Numbered from the stretch's first letter, positions 18,692-28,525 are shown. The stretch is DNA of 64,000 nt from Rhodococcoides trifolii (GCF_014635345.1 NZ_BMCU01000002.1:992001-1056000), one strand, 5' to 3'. Translations and numbers: made by a program. The notes: generated by a model not told the origin, from the letters alone.

Positions 18692-21600
18692 GTGGGCATC
18701 AAGGTTGCACTCGAACATCGGACCAGTTACCAGTTCGATCGGTTCACGAAGGTGTATCCGCACGAAATTCGCCTACGCCCGGCTCCACACGCGAGAACGC
18801 CCATCGAGGCCTACTCGCTGACCATCGAGCCCGCCGAGAACTTCGTCAACTGGCAGCAGGACGTCTTCGGTAATTTCCTTGCGCGGGTGGTGTTCCCCGA
18901 ACGGACGAACCACCTGTCGATCACCGTGGGCCTGGTCGCCGACCTCGAGGCCATCAACCCGCTGGACTTCTTCGTCGAGGACTGGGCCGAGAACTTCGGG
19001 TTCGAGTACAAGAAGGAAGACCTCCCCGACCTCGAGCCCTACCTGCGCTCGGTCGACGAGGGCGACGACCGATCCGGCCCGGGTGTGCTCGTCACACAGT
19101 GGGTGGAGAAGATGCGCGCCGCGGTACGTGAACGCGGTGACATCAGGACCATCGAGCTACTGGCGATGATCAACCGGGCGGTCATGGGCGATGTCGCCTA
19201 CTCCGTTCGTATGGAGCCGGGCGTGCAGACACCCGACCACACTCTCCGCACCGCGATCGGGTCCTGCCGCGACTCGGCGTGGCTCCTGGTGTCGATCCTG
19301 CGCGAGATGGGACTTGCGTCTCGGTTCGTCTCCGGATATCTGGTGCAGCTCAGTCAGGACGTCCAGTCCCTCGAGGGCGGAAGCGGACCGGTCGAAGATT
19401 TCACCGATCTGCACGCGTGGTGCGAGGTGTATCTCCCCGGGGCCGGCTGGGTCGGCATGGACCCGACGTCCGGGCTGTTCGCCGGGGAAGGGCACATCCC
19501 CCTGTCGGCCACACCCCACCCGTCGACCGCCGCAGCCATCACCGGAGCTGTCGGCAAATGCAAGGCCGAGCTCGACTTCTCCAACACCGTCGTCCGGGTG
19601 CACGAGGACCCTCGCACGACCCTTCCGTACACAGACGAGCAGTGGGACGCGATCGAGACCGCGGGCCTGACGATCGACGAGCGGATCGAGAGGCAGCAGA
19701 TTCTGCTCACGATGGGCGGCGAACCCACGTTCGTGGCCATCGACAACCCGAGTGCGCCCGAGTGGAACACCGACGCAGACGGGCCACACAAACGCGAACT
19801 CGCGAGCGTGCTGGCCGAGCGCATGCGCACCATCTACGCCCCGGACGGCTTGGTCCAACGCAGTCAGGGCAAGTGGTACCCGGGAGAGCCGTTGCCGCGC
19901 TGGCAGATCGGGCTGTTCTGGCGCACCGACGGTGAAAGCCTGTGGCACGACGACACCTTGATCGCCGACCCGTGGCTGCCGGACGGACGCAAGAGACCGG
20001 CCACCGAACCGGCGAAAGCGCGCGAATTGGTCGAGGCGCTCGTGAAGGACTTCGGATTCCCCGCCTCGCAGGCTCGCCCTGCGTTCGAAGACCCGCTCGC
20101 ACACCTGCTCTCGCTGCTGAAGAAGCCGGACGGCGACCCACCCGCCGCCTCGGGACAGGACGACATCGAGCCGGGCACGGACACTCCCGACGCCCGCACA
20201 GCACTGCTGGCCAAGCTCGACGGCTCCACCGACGAGCCCGCCGCGTTCGTACTGCCCATCCACCGCACCGATGACGGGTCGGGCTGGGGGAGTGCCGACT
20301 GGCGATTGCGGCGTGGCCGAATCGTGTTGCTGGAGGGCGATTCTCCGGCCGGTCTGCGACTTCCGCTCGACGCGATCTCGTGGAAGCCGAAGCGGCTCGA
20401 GAACCCGGCCGACCCGATCGCCGCGCGTGGACCGCTGCCGACGCCGCGGCAACTACGCCGAGAGTTCGGATTCGAATTCGGTCCTGACATGGACAGCCAG
20501 TCGTCGATGACGGTAGGGATCGAGCCCGGTGACAACCCCGTCACCGCGCTGGTCTCCGAGGTGCGCGACGGAATCCTGCACGTGTTCCTTCCGCCCATCG
20601 ACGAGCTCGACGATTTCGTCGACGTCATTGCGCGGATCGAGGCGGCGGCGGCGAGCATCGAGACGCCCGTGGTCATCGAGGGATACGGCCCGCCGAACGA
20701 TCCACGTATCCAAACCCTCACGGTGACACCGGATCCGGGTGTCATCGAGGTCAACGTCCAGCCCACCGCGTCGTGGGCCGAGCAGAACGATCTGATGCAG
20801 ACGCTCTACCGCGAGGCGCGGCAGTCGCGCCTGAGCACGGAGGCGTTCGACAACGACGGCACCGGTCGCGGGACCGGCGGCGGTAACCACATCACCCTCG
20901 GCGGCGCCACACCGCGCGAGTCTCCGCTGTTGCGGCGCCCGGACCTGCTGGTGTCGATGCTGACGCATTGGCAACGCCATCCGTCGCTCTCCTATCTGTT
21001 CTCGGGTCGGTTCATCGGACCCACGTCGCAGGCACCGCGATTCGACGAGGGACGTCCGGAGTCGGTGTACGAGATGGAGATCGCCTTCGGCGAGGTCGCT
21101 CGCCGGACCGCGGAGGTGCGCACGCCCGCCGACCCCGAGGCCGCGCCCGCGCCGTGGGTGATCGATCGCGCACTGCGACATCTGCTGACGGACCTCACCG
21201 GCAACACGCACCGCGCCGAGTTCTGCATCGACAAGATGTACAGCCCGGACTCCTCGCGCGGACGTCTCGGTCTGCTCGAGCTCAGAGGCTTCGAGATGCC
21301 GCCGCACCACCAGATGGCGATGGTGCAGTCGCTGCTCGTCCGGTCCATGGTCTCGCGGTTCTGGGAGGAGCCGCTGGTGGCTCCGCTGATCAGGCATGGC
21401 GAGAACCTGCACGGCCGCTACCTGTTGCCACACTTCGTGATTGCCGACATCGCACGCGTCGTCGAGGATCTGCGCGATCACGGCATCGAGTTCGACACAA
21501 GCTGGCTCGACCCGTTCACCGAATTCCGCTTCCCACGCATCGGCACCACCGTGGTGGCCGACGCGGAGATCGAACTGCGCGGGGCGATCGAACCGTGGAA

Positions 21601-22105
21601 CACCCTCGGCGAGGAATCGACGTCGGGCGGTACGGCGCGCTACGTGGACTCGTCCGTCGAACGGATCCAGGTCTCCGTCACCGGAGCCGATCCCGGCCGG
21701 TTCGTCTTGACGTGCAACGGCACACCCGTGCCGCTGATGCGGACCGGCAAAGCCGACGTTCAGGTCGCCGGCGTCCGCTACCGCGCCTGGCAGCCGCCCA
21801 GCGCGCTGCACCCCAGCATCGAGGTGCAGTCCCCGCTGCATTTCGACCTGATCGAGAAGCAGTCGCAGCGATCGCTCGGCGGGTGCGCCTACCACGTCGT
21901 GCATCCCGGCGGACGGTCCTACGACGCGCCGCCGGTGAACGCCGTCGAGGCGGAATCGCGCCGCGGGGGACGCTTCGAGGAGGGTGGCTTCACGACCGGC
22001 CGCATCGACCTGGGTAAGTTACTCGAGAAGCAAGCGCGCCTTGCCGCCGACGTCAGCGCACCAGGGCTGCTCGATCTCCGTCGAACGGGGTCGTTCCTGG
22101 CGTGA
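18692..22105 (+). CDS. Transglutaminase-like/DUF2126 fusion protein
   Basis: 1137-residue two-part protein. Residues about 1-290 are a bacterial transglutaminase-like domain with an apparent Cys-His-Asp triad: Cys in GSCRDSAW (near 192), His in DLHAWCEVYL (near 238) and Asp in MDPTSG (near 255). The remainder is the large DUF2126 (COG4196) domain (ILLTMGGEPTFV, GKWYPGEPLPRWQIG, GGNHITLGG, HRAEFCIDKMY, LELRGFEMPPHHQM). Comparative genomics relates DUF2126 to glutamine synthetase-fold/GCS-like amidoligases, so ATP-dependent amide or peptide bond formation is plausible. It is the first gene of a three-gene operon with an ATP-grasp/alpha-E fusion and a second transglutaminase. The substrate is unknown. 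The GTG start has GAGGAG upstream. Confidence 0.92.
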   Translation: MGIKVALEHRTSYQFDRFTKVYPHEIRLRPAPHARTPIEAYSLTIEPAENFVNWQQDVFGNFLARVVFPERTNHLSITVGLVADLEAINPLDFFVEDWAENFGFEYKKEDLPDLEPYLRSVDEGDDRSGPGVLVTQWVEKMRAAVRERGDIRTIELLAMINRAVMGDVAYSVRMEPGVQTPDHTLRTAIGSCRDSAWLLVSILREMGLASRFVSGYLVQLSQDVQSLEGGSGPVEDFTDLHAWCEVYLPGAGWVGMDPTSGLFAGEGHIPLSATPHPSTAAAITGAVGKCKAELDFSNTVVRVHEDPRTTLPYTDEQWDAIETAGLTIDERIERQQILLTMGGEPTFVAIDNPSAPEWNTDADGPHKRELASVLAERMRTIYAPDGLVQRSQGKWYPGEPLPRWQIGLFWRTDGESLWHDDTLIADPWLPDGRKRPATEPAKARELVEALVKDFGFPASQARPAFEDPLAHLLSLLKKPDGDPPAASGQDDIEPGTDTPDARTALLAKLDGSTDEPAAFVLPIHRTDDGSGWGSADWRLRRGRIVLLEGDSPAGLRLPLDAISWKPKRLENPADPIAARGPLPTPRQLRREFGFEFGPDMDSQSSMTVGIEPGDNPVTALVSEVRDGILHVFLPPIDELDDFVDVIARIEAAAASIETPVVIEGYGPPNDPRIQTLTVTPDPGVIEVNVQPTASWAEQNDLMQTLYREARQSRLSTEAFDNDGTGRGTGGGNHITLGGATPRESPLLRRPDLLVSMLTHWQRHPSLSYLFSGRFIGPTSQAPRFDEGRPESVYEMEIAFGEVARRTAEVRTPADPEAAPAPWVIDRALRHLLTDLTGNTHRAEFCIDKMYSPDSSRGRLGLLELRGFEMPPHHQMAMVQSLLVRSMVSRFWEEPLVAPLIRHGENLHGRYLLPHFVIADIARVVEDLRDHGIEFDTSWLDPFTEFRFPRIGTTVVADAEIELRGAIEPWNTLGEESTSGGTARYVDSSVERIQVSVTGADPGRFVLTCNGTPVPLMRTGKADVQVAGVRYRAWQPPSALHPSIEVQSPLHFDLIEKQSQRSLGGCAYHVVHPGGRSYDAPPVNAVEAESRRGGRFEEGGFTTGRIDLGKLLEKQARLAADVSAPGLLDLRRTGSFLA

Positions 22106-24837
22106 CACGTCACGTCGTCACGAAGGGAACACCGGGTCACATGGCGCAGGCAACGATCTCCGGTGCGCCGGATTCGCAGAACACCCCACAGGCACAGGGC
22201 TCCCAGCAGGCACAGGGCTCCCAGCAGGCACAGGGCTCCCAACATGCACCGGGCACCCCTGATCCCGAGGGCCTTCTCGCGCGCTACCGGTCGCTGGCCG
22301 CGGCAACCGGAGTGCGGGACGAACTGCTCGAGGACGGCCACGGGATCAGGCCGCACTGGCTCGATCTCGTGTCGTCGGTCACCGACCACGGGCTCGACGC
22401 TCTGACGAGCATCCAGAATCGGGTCGGGCGGCTCGTCGACGATCACGGAATCACCTACAACACCATCCCCGGGCCCGGGGTATCCGGAACGGGCACGGTG
22501 CGGTGGGAACTGGACTCGGTGCCGTACGTCGTCTCCGCGCAGGACTGGAAGGTCCTCGAGGCCGGAATGGTGCAGCGTTCGCGGTTGCTGGATCTGATCC
22601 TCGCCGACATCTACGGCGACCGTTCCCTGATCCGGAAGGGTCTGTTGCCTCCCGAGATCGTCTTCGGGCACCCCGGGTACGTGCGCGCCGCGCACGGAAT
22701 CACCGTTCCTGGCCCGCACCAGCTGTTCTTCCATGCTGCGGACGTCGCCCGGTTCGCGGACGGGGAATTTCGCGTCACCGCCGACCGCACGCAGGCGCCG
22801 TCCGGAGCGGGCTACGCGCTCGCGGACCGCACGGTGATGTCGCGGTCGGTTCCGGAGCTGTACGAGAAGACGAGTCCGCGCCAACTCTCGAACTTCGCGC
22901 GGGCGATGCGTCTCGCGCTGGTGGAAGCGGCGCCCGAGTCGGCCGAGGACCCACTGGTCGTCGTTCTGAGCCCGGGCGTGATGTCGGAGACCGCCTTCGA
23001 TCAGGCGTACCTGGCGTCCGTACTCGGGTTTCCTCTCGTCGAATCCGCCGATCTGGTGGTGCGCGACGGGACGTTGTGGATGCGCGCGCTCGGCACCCTG
23101 CGGCGAGTCGACGTCGTCGTACGACGTGTGGACGAGAGCTACGTCGACCCGCTCGACCTCAGGCCGGATTCCCACCTCGGTGTCGTCGGTCTGGTCGAGG
23201 TGCTGCGCCGCGGAGTCGTCACGGTCGTCAACACGATCGGTTCCGGAGTTCTCGAGAACCCTGCCTTCCTCCCGCTACTGCCGCGGCTGTGCCGTGCCCT
23301 GCTGGACGAGGACCTGCTCCTCGATTCGGTCGAGACGTACTGGGCGGGTGATCCCGCATCGTTGTCGTACATCGAGAACAACATCGGCTCGCTCCTGTTG
23401 CGCTCCACGGACTCTCGGGAAGCGCACGTCGCCTCGACCATGTCGCAGGCGGCACGCGAGCAGATCCTCGCGCGCATCGGGTCCGAACCGTGGGCGTGGT
23501 CGGCGCAGGACCGGCCAGAGTTCGCCACGTCACCCGTAGGGCCGGCCGGTCACCACGATCCACGGGAAGCAGTGGTCCCCGGCGCCGTCGGTCTGCGGCT
23601 GTTCGATGTGGCGCAGCGGGTGGGGTACACCCCGATGTACGGCGGGCTCGCTCAAGTCCTGGTGACCGATCCGCTGATCGATCCGATGCTGAGCACCGCC
23701 GCGAAGGACGTCTGGGTCCGTTCGGAACAGCGCGCGACGCCCGCCGACGCCGACATCGCCTACATCCCGGCCCAGCCGGAGGTTCTCCCGCGCTACGCCG
23801 CCGCGCGCGTCGAGGGCGTGTCGTCACCGCGTGTGCTCGCCGACCTCTTCTGGCTCGGGAGGTACTCCGAACGCGCCGAGGACATGGCCCGTCTGCTGGT
23901 GACAGCGGGCGATCGGTATCAGGAGTACCAATCCAAACCGTGGGCCGACGGAAGCGGCGCGCTGCCGGTCTTGCTCGAAGCGGTGACACAGGTGTCCGGC
24001 ACCGGGCCGGGCTTCACCGCGGAACTCGCGCGAAGTCAGGCCATCGCGGAGTTCCGGTCCCTCACACTCGACGCGACCCGGCCCGGTTCGCTGGCCCAGT
24101 CCGTGGACGGGTTGCAGAACGCGGCGCGAGCGGTGCGCGACCAACTGTCGGTCGACACGTGGGCCGTACTGAGCAGACTCGACAACGCCCTCGCCGGTCT
24201 CGCTGCGGCCCCGGCCACCGACGAAGCGCCGCTGTGGACCACGCAGTCCGCCGTCGTCGGCTCCATCCTGGCGGTCTCCGGACTGGCGTCGGAATCGATG
24301 GTGCGCGATCCCGGCTGGTTCGTGATGGACGTCGGCAAACGCGTCGAACGCGCTCTCCAGCTCACCAAGCTGCTGTCCGTCACGGTCACGGCTGTCCGCA
24401 TTCCGGTGACGGAAACTGCGGTCATCGAATCGGTTCTGGCGGCCATGGAGTCGTCGGTGACGTACCGGCGTCGTCACCACGGCCGAATTCGACTCGCCGC
24501 CGTGGCGGATCTTCTGCTGTTCGACGCGGGTAACCCGCGGTCGCTGGTCTACCAGCTCGATCGAGCCCTGGAAGGCCTCGGGCGGCTACCGGGCTCCACC
24601 GGTACGTCACGGCCGGAGGCTCTGGTCGAGCGAATGATCGCGCGGCTGCGCAGAGTCGATCCGGAAGATCTGGAAACCGTCGACCCCACCGGGACGCGGG
24701 TGGACCTCGCCGACCTTCTCGACTCGATCCACGCCTCCCTCACCGAGTTGGCGAACGTCATCGTGGACACCCACTTCACGCTTCCTGGTGGAACGCAGCC
24801 CCTGTGGGGCAGCGGCGGCGGACGGATTCTGTCGTGA
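22102..24837 (+). CDS. Circularly permuted ATP-grasp/alpha-E domain fusion protein
   Basis: 911-residue fusion. After a Gln/Ser/Gly-rich N-terminal linker (about residues 25-55) comes a circularly permuted ATP-grasp domain (COG2308, about 60-500; SAQDWKVLEAGMVQRSRLLDL, VVLSPGVMSETAFDQAY, IENNIGSLLL). An alpha-E helical domain (COG2307/DUF403, about 570-905; LADLFWLGRYSERAEDMARLL) follows. Such proteins accompany DUF2126 and transglutaminase proteins in many bacteria and are predicted to form amide bonds on peptides or small acids. The GTG at 22102 overlaps the previous stop; the ATG at 22141 is an alternative start. Its stop overlaps the next gene's GTG. The linker is encoded by an 18-bp tandem repeat. 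Confidence 0.92.
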   Translation: MTRHVVTKGTPGHMAQATISGAPDSQNTPQAQGSQQAQGSQQAQGSQHAPGTPDPEGLLARYRSLAAATGVRDELLEDGHGIRPHWLDLVSSVTDHGLDALTSIQNRVGRLVDDHGITYNTIPGPGVSGTGTVRWELDSVPYVVSAQDWKVLEAGMVQRSRLLDLILADIYGDRSLIRKGLLPPEIVFGHPGYVRAAHGITVPGPHQLFFHAADVARFADGEFRVTADRTQAPSGAGYALADRTVMSRSVPELYEKTSPRQLSNFARAMRLALVEAAPESAEDPLVVVLSPGVMSETAFDQAYLASVLGFPLVESADLVVRDGTLWMRALGTLRRVDVVVRRVDESYVDPLDLRPDSHLGVVGLVEVLRRGVVTVVNTIGSGVLENPAFLPLLPRLCRALLDEDLLLDSVETYWAGDPASLSYIENNIGSLLLRSTDSREAHVASTMSQAAREQILARIGSEPWAWSAQDRPEFATSPVGPAGHHDPREAVVPGAVGLRLFDVAQRVGYTPMYGGLAQVLVTDPLIDPMLSTAAKDVWVRSEQRATPADADIAYIPAQPEVLPRYAAARVEGVSSPRVLADLFWLGRYSERAEDMARLLVTAGDRYQEYQSKPWADGSGALPVLLEAVTQVSGTGPGFTAELARSQAIAEFRSLTLDATRPGSLAQSVDGLQNAARAVRDQLSVDTWAVLSRLDNALAGLAAAPATDEAPLWTTQSAVVGSILAVSGLASESMVRDPGWFVMDVGKRVERALQLTKLLSVTVTAVRIPVTETAVIESVLAAMESSVTYRRRHHGRIRLAAVADLLLFDAGNPRSLVYQLDRALEGLGRLPGSTGTSRPEALVERMIARLRRVDPEDLETVDPTGTRVDLADLLDSIHASLTELANVIVDTHFTLPGGTQPLWGSGGGRILS
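22191..22244 (+). repeat. 18-bp coding tandem repeat, three copies
   Basis: GGCACAGGGCTCCCAGCA is repeated head-to-tail at 22191-22208, 22209-22226 and 22227-22244; the third copy has one substitution. Each unit is six codons and encodes a Gln/Ala/Gly/Ser hexapeptide in the linker ahead of the ATP-grasp domain. Copy-number change keeps the frame, so it may vary between strains. Confidence 0.85.
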
Positions 24838-25772
24838 ACCAGTCGGTCGCACCGAATCAGCGGTGGTACTCCATCACCCACGAGACCACCTACACCTATT
24901 CCGATCGAGTGAAGTCCTCGTTCGGCCGCGGGTTCCTCACCCCACGAGGCTTCGACGGTCAGGACGTGCTCGAGTCGTCGGTCACCGTCGACCCTTCTCC
25001 GGCGGATCAGTCGACCGGCCGAGACGTCTACGGCAACGAGGACGTGTTCTTCCACGTCACCCGCGATCACGAGAAGCTGGTCGTGACCGCACGGTCGCTC
25101 GTGTGTGTCGACGCTCCCGACCCGGCACGAATCGCCGGGTGGAACGCCACCGGGCCCTGGGAGAACGCCCGCCCACGGGCCTGGAGTTCGATGCTGGACG
25201 TCGGCCGAGCGATGGCCGTCGAGTTCGAACTCGATCTGGTCCCCCCGGAGATCACCGACGATGTCCGGGAGTACGCCGCGGTGTCCTTCACCCCGGGTCG
25301 CCCCCTCGTCGACGCCGTCGTCGATCTCACGCATCGCATCTTCACCGACTTCACCTACAAGTCCGGGTCCACGACGGTGTCCACGAAGGTCGCGGAGGTG
25401 CTGCAGGCACGCTCGGGCGTGTGTCAGGACTTCGCAAGGCTCGCCCTCGCCTGCCTTCGGTCGGTGGGCCTGGCCGGCCGCTACGTCTCGGGATACCTTG
25501 CGACGCAACCACCACCCGGCAAGGAACGGATGATCGGCGTCGATGCGACGCACGCCTGGGCCGCGGTGTGGTTGCCGGGGGACACGTGGTTGGCGTTCGA
25601 TCCGACCAACGACCAATTGGTGGACGAGAGATACACCACGGTCGCCTGGGGTCGCGACTATCAGGACGTTCCTCCGCTGCGCGGCATCATCTACACCGAA
25701 GCCGACAAGAGCACGATCTCGGTGTCCGTGGACGTGGAGCCGTTGCCCACCGCCCCGATTCGCGCGGTTTGA
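24834..25772 (+). CDS. Transglutaminase-like family protein (stand-alone)
   Basis: 312-residue COG1305-type protein. The N-terminal beta domain (ITHETTYTYSDRVKSSFGRG) precedes the papain-like core with Cys in SGVCQDFARLALACLRS (near residue 200), His in VDATHAWAAVWLPG (near 238) and Asp in AFDPTNDQ (near 253). It is the last gene of the amidoligase-like operon; the GTG overlaps the preceding stop (GTGA). In such operons the transglutaminase-like proteins are thought to act as amidases or peptidases on the ligase product; the reaction here is unknown. The final residues run into a 178-bp gap with two hairpins. Confidence 0.9.
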   Translation: MNQSVAPNQRWYSITHETTYTYSDRVKSSFGRGFLTPRGFDGQDVLESSVTVDPSPADQSTGRDVYGNEDVFFHVTRDHEKLVVTARSLVCVDAPDPARIAGWNATGPWENARPRAWSSMLDVGRAMAVEFELDLVPPEITDDVREYAAVSFTPGRPLVDAVVDLTHRIFTDFTYKSGSTTVSTKVAEVLQARSGVCQDFARLALACLRSVGLAGRYVSGYLATQPPPGKERMIGVDATHAWAAVWLPGDTWLAFDPTNDQLVDERYTTVAWGRDYQDVPPLRGIIYTEADKSTISVSVDVEPLPTAPIRAV

Positions 25773-25805
25773 ACGGTCCGCCCGGTCGGTTTAGGGTGGT
25801 CTGTC

Positions 25806-25821
25806 GACGGGAACTCCCGTC
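25806..25821 (+). terminator. Possible terminator hairpin after the amidoligase-like operon
   Basis: GACGGG-AACT-CCCGTC is a perfect 6-bp stem with a 4-nt loop, 34 nt after the transglutaminase stop. There is no U-tract, as is common in Actinobacteria, so the assignment is tentative. Confidence 0.35.
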
Positions 25822-25920
25822 CCGGCACGAAGGGTCACGAACCGCTTCGGAGAGCCCGAACGAGCCTCACCGGCCAGGGCCACCAAGCTGTAACCGATAC
25901 GAGATGTGATTGAGGGGAGA

Positions 25921-25940
25921 CCTGCCCGCCTGCGGGTAGG
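25921..25940 (+). promoter_or_regulatory. Hairpin immediately upstream of the phosphotransferase start
   Basis: CCTGCCCGC and GCGGGTAGG can pair over nine bases with one G-U pair and a tight loop, ending 10 bases before the ATG at 25951. If transcribed it could mask or shape the ribosome-binding region (GGACAGAG). It could equally be a DNA inverted repeat bound by a regulator. Confidence 0.35.
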
Positions 25941-25950
25941 TTGGACAGAG

Positions 25951-27123
25951 ATGACTGCAATGTTGGCGGATCCAGTGACCGAAGCCGTGTCTGCGGCGCG
26001 CGACCTGCTCGCGAGGCGCACGGGCGCACCGGTCACGTTGATCGATCCAATCGACCTCGGTGGGAGTGGCCGGACGGTCGTATTGCGAGTTCGGGTGGGG
26101 GAGAACCCGTTTCAACTGCCGCGGACACTCGTGATCAAGCAGGTGCGTGAGTCCGCTCGCGATATCACCACGCGCACCGGACTGGGCGCCGGCGACGACA
26201 CCGCGTTCCTGCGCGAGGCCGTGTCCTACCAGTTCTCCACCGCGCTGGCGACGGAGAGCCGGCCGGGGCCCGCTCTGATCGCCTACGACCTGGGGGCGCG
26301 GCTTCTCGTACTCAGCGACCTGGGTGACGCGGCACCGTTCACGTCGCTTCTGGTACATCCCGACTCATCGACGGTCACCAACTCCCTGATGGCCATGGCT
26401 CAGGCGCTCGGCCGCATGCACGCGGCCACCGTGGGGCGCGAGGACGATTTCGGCGCCCTGCTCGCTCGGGTCGGCGTTGCCGGCACGGTCGACGGTCTGT
26501 CGGCGCAGGTCGCGGACGCGGTGGCCGTCGTCCCCGAACTGTTGGCGTCGGAGCTGCGGGTGGAGGTCCCGTGCTCGGTGTCCACCGCGGTCGCCCGCGC
26601 TGCGAAGCTCTTCGGTCCCGGTGGTATGCGGGCGTTCAGCCCCTCGGATCTGTGTCCGGACAACGTCACCGTCAACGGCGAAGGCGTGCGGTTCATGGAT
26701 TACGAATGGGGCGGCTACCGCGACGCCACACTCGACGTCGCTTACAACCTGATGTCCTATCCGGGGTGCCTGTGCCGACTCGAACTCTCGCCCGAGCGGG
26801 CCGGCGCGATGGTCGACGCGTGGCGCGCCGAGGTCGTCGGCATCTGGCCGCAGCTCGCCGACGACGCGGTGCTGGACGCGAAACTGTTCGACGCGCAGCT
26901 GATCTGGCTGTGGTTGACCACGTACTGGTTCCTTCCCGAAGACGACACACGCAACGCCGCTTTGCGCGAACATCACCTGTCGGTACCGCGGTCGCGGGCG
27001 CTGATCGTGCGCTGGACGATCATGGCGAACTATGCGGAACGCGTCGGCAACACCGACACCGCGGCCTTTGCTCGTTCCGTCGTGGACGGTCTGCGCACAC
27101 GCTTCGACGCCCCGCTCACGTAG
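25951..27123 (+). CDS. Aminoglycoside-phosphotransferase-like kinase-fold protein
   Basis: 390-residue protein with a kinase-like fold. TLVIKQVRE near residue 68 looks like the nucleotide-binding lysine strand. SDLCPDNV near residue 232 matches the catalytic loop HxDxxxxN except that the His is replaced by Ser, and FMDYEWGGYRD near residue 248 gives the metal-binding Asp/Glu region. A small-molecule kinase is likely, with unknown substrate; resistance is not implied. The ATG is chosen because the sequence upstream is a GC hairpin and the frame there does not look coding. It lies 9 nt before rarA and is probably co-transcribed with it. Confidence 0.8.
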   Translation: MTAMLADPVTEAVSAARDLLARRTGAPVTLIDPIDLGGSGRTVVLRVRVGENPFQLPRTLVIKQVRESARDITTRTGLGAGDDTAFLREAVSYQFSTALATESRPGPALIAYDLGARLLVLSDLGDAAPFTSLLVHPDSSTVTNSLMAMAQALGRMHAATVGREDDFGALLARVGVAGTVDGLSAQVADAVAVVPELLASELRVEVPCSVSTAVARAAKLFGPGGMRAFSPSDLCPDNVTVNGEGVRFMDYEWGGYRDATLDVAYNLMSYPGCLCRLELSPERAGAMVDAWRAEVVGIWPQLADDAVLDAKLFDAQLIWLWLTTYWFLPEDDTRNAALREHHLSVPRSRALIVRWTIMANYAERVGNTDTAAFARSVVDGLRTRFDAPLT

Positions 27124-27132
27124 CCTCGTCCG

Positions 27133-28503
27133 GTGATCGACTCCGACTCGGACGGCTTGTTCGACGCGCCGCGCGAGGACGAGCATGTCGACGACAGTGC
27201 TGCCCTTCCCTCTGTGTCGTCGGTTCGTTCCGACGCACCCCTGGCGGTTCGCATGCGCCCGCTGTCGCTCGACGAAGTCGTCGGACAGAGCCACCTTCTC
27301 ACCGCGGGTGCGCCCCTGCGCCGTTTGGTGGAGGGATCCGGGGCGGCCTCGGTGATGCTCTACGGACCTCCCGGTACCGGGAAGACGACTCTCGCGTCGT
27401 TGATCTCGGGTGCCACGGGCCGCCGATTCGAAGCACTTTCGGCTCTGTCCGCAGGGGTCAAGGAGGTGCGCGGGGTCATCGAACTCGCTCGCCGACGGCT
27501 CCTGAACGGTGAGCAGACCGTGCTGTTCATCGACGAGGTCCACCGATTCTCCAAGACGCAGCAGGACGCACTCCTCGCAGCCGTAGAAAATCGCGTGGTC
27601 CTGTTGGTGGCCGCCACCACCGAGAACCCGTCCTTCTCCGTGGTGTCGCCGCTCCTGTCTCGCTCCCTGGTCCTTCAACTCCAACCGCTGACTCCCGACG
27701 ACATCCGCGCAGTACTCACACGCGCCGTTGCCGACACGCGCGGACTCGCCGCATCGGTCACCGTGACCGACGACGCCATGGATCACCTGGTTCGACTGGC
27801 CGGAGGCGACGCCCGTCGTGGTCTCACCGCACTCGAGGCAGCATCGGACACGGCTGGTCCCGGCGGAACGGTCGACCTACCGACGGTCGAAGCGAGTGTC
27901 GACAAGGCCGCCGTGCGGTACGACCGCGACGGCGACCAGCACTACGACGTGATCAGCGCCTTCATCAAATCCATCCGCGGATCGGACGTCGACGCGGCGT
28001 TGCACTACCTGGCGCGCATGATCACCGCCGGCGAGGACCCGCGGTTCATCGCGCGTCGACTGATGGTCCACGCGTCCGAGGACATCGGCATGGCCGATCC
28101 GACGGCGCTGCAGACCGCGACGGCCGCCGCTCAGGCGGTGCAACTGATCGGCATGCCGGAAGCGCGACTTGCATTGGCGCAGGCCACCATTCATCTCGCT
28201 ACGGCGCCAAAATCCGGCTCGGTCACCTCTGCTCTGGGAGCCGCGATGGGCGACATCGCCGCGGGCAAGGCCGGGTCGGTGCCCACTCATCTGCGCGACG
28301 GCCACTACAGCGGAGCGAAGAGTTTGGGGAACGCCGTCGGATACCGCTTCCCACACGACGACCCCGGTGGCGTCCTGGAGCAGCAGTACCCGCCCGAGGA
28401 ATTGGTGGGAGTGGACTACTACGCGCCGACGGACCACGGTGCGGAGCGCGAGATCAAGACCAGATTGGGCAAGCTTCGGCGCATCGTGCGAGGCCGGTCG
28501 TAA
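27133..28503 (+). CDS. rarA: Replication-associated recombination protein A (AAA+ ATPase)
   Basis: 456-residue RarA/MgsA AAA+ ATPase, related to clamp-loader subunits and to eukaryotic WRNIP1, which acts at stalled replication forks. Walker A is GPPGTGKTT at residues 78-86 and Walker B LFIDEVH at 131-137. Sensor 1 is TTENPSF and the C-terminal tetramerisation region contains [12 protein letters not shown] and [11 protein letters not shown]. The N-terminal 35 residues are acidic and divergent. The GTG start lies 9 nt after the phosphotransferase gene, and alaS follows 22 nt downstream, an order conserved in Actinobacteria. Confidence 0.95.
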   Translation: MIDSDSDGLFDAPREDEHVDDSAALPSVSSVRSDAPLAVRMRPLSLDEVVGQSHLLTAGAPLRRLVEGSGAASVMLYGPPGTGKTTLASLISGATGRRFEALSALSAGVKEVRGVIELARRRLLNGEQTVLFIDEVHRFSKTQQDALLAAVENRVVLLVAATTENPSFSVVSPLLSRSLVLQLQPLTPDDIRAVLTRAVADTRGLAASVTVTDDAMDHLVRLAGGDARRGLTALEAASDTAGPGGTVDLPTVEASVDKAAVRYDRDGDQHYDVISAFIKSIRGSDVDAALHYLARMITAGEDPRFIARRLMVHASEDIGMADPTALQTATAAAQAVQLIGMPEARLALAQATIHLATAPKSGSVTSALGAAMGDIAAGKAGSVPTHLRDGHYSGAKSLGNAVGYRFPHDDPGGVLEQQYPPEELVGVDYYAPTDHGAEREIKTRLGKLRRIVRGRS

Positions 28504-28525
28504 GGACAGCCGGTAACCTACGTGG

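Noticed and set aside
20453..21904. 483-codon open frame antisense within the DUF2126 gene
   Set aside because: The sense frame has convincing family motifs throughout; the antisense frame has none.
22118..22306. Collagen-like small protein antisense to the 18-bp repeat
   Set aside because: The Gly/Pro pattern is only the reverse complement of the tandem repeat in a certain coding sequence.
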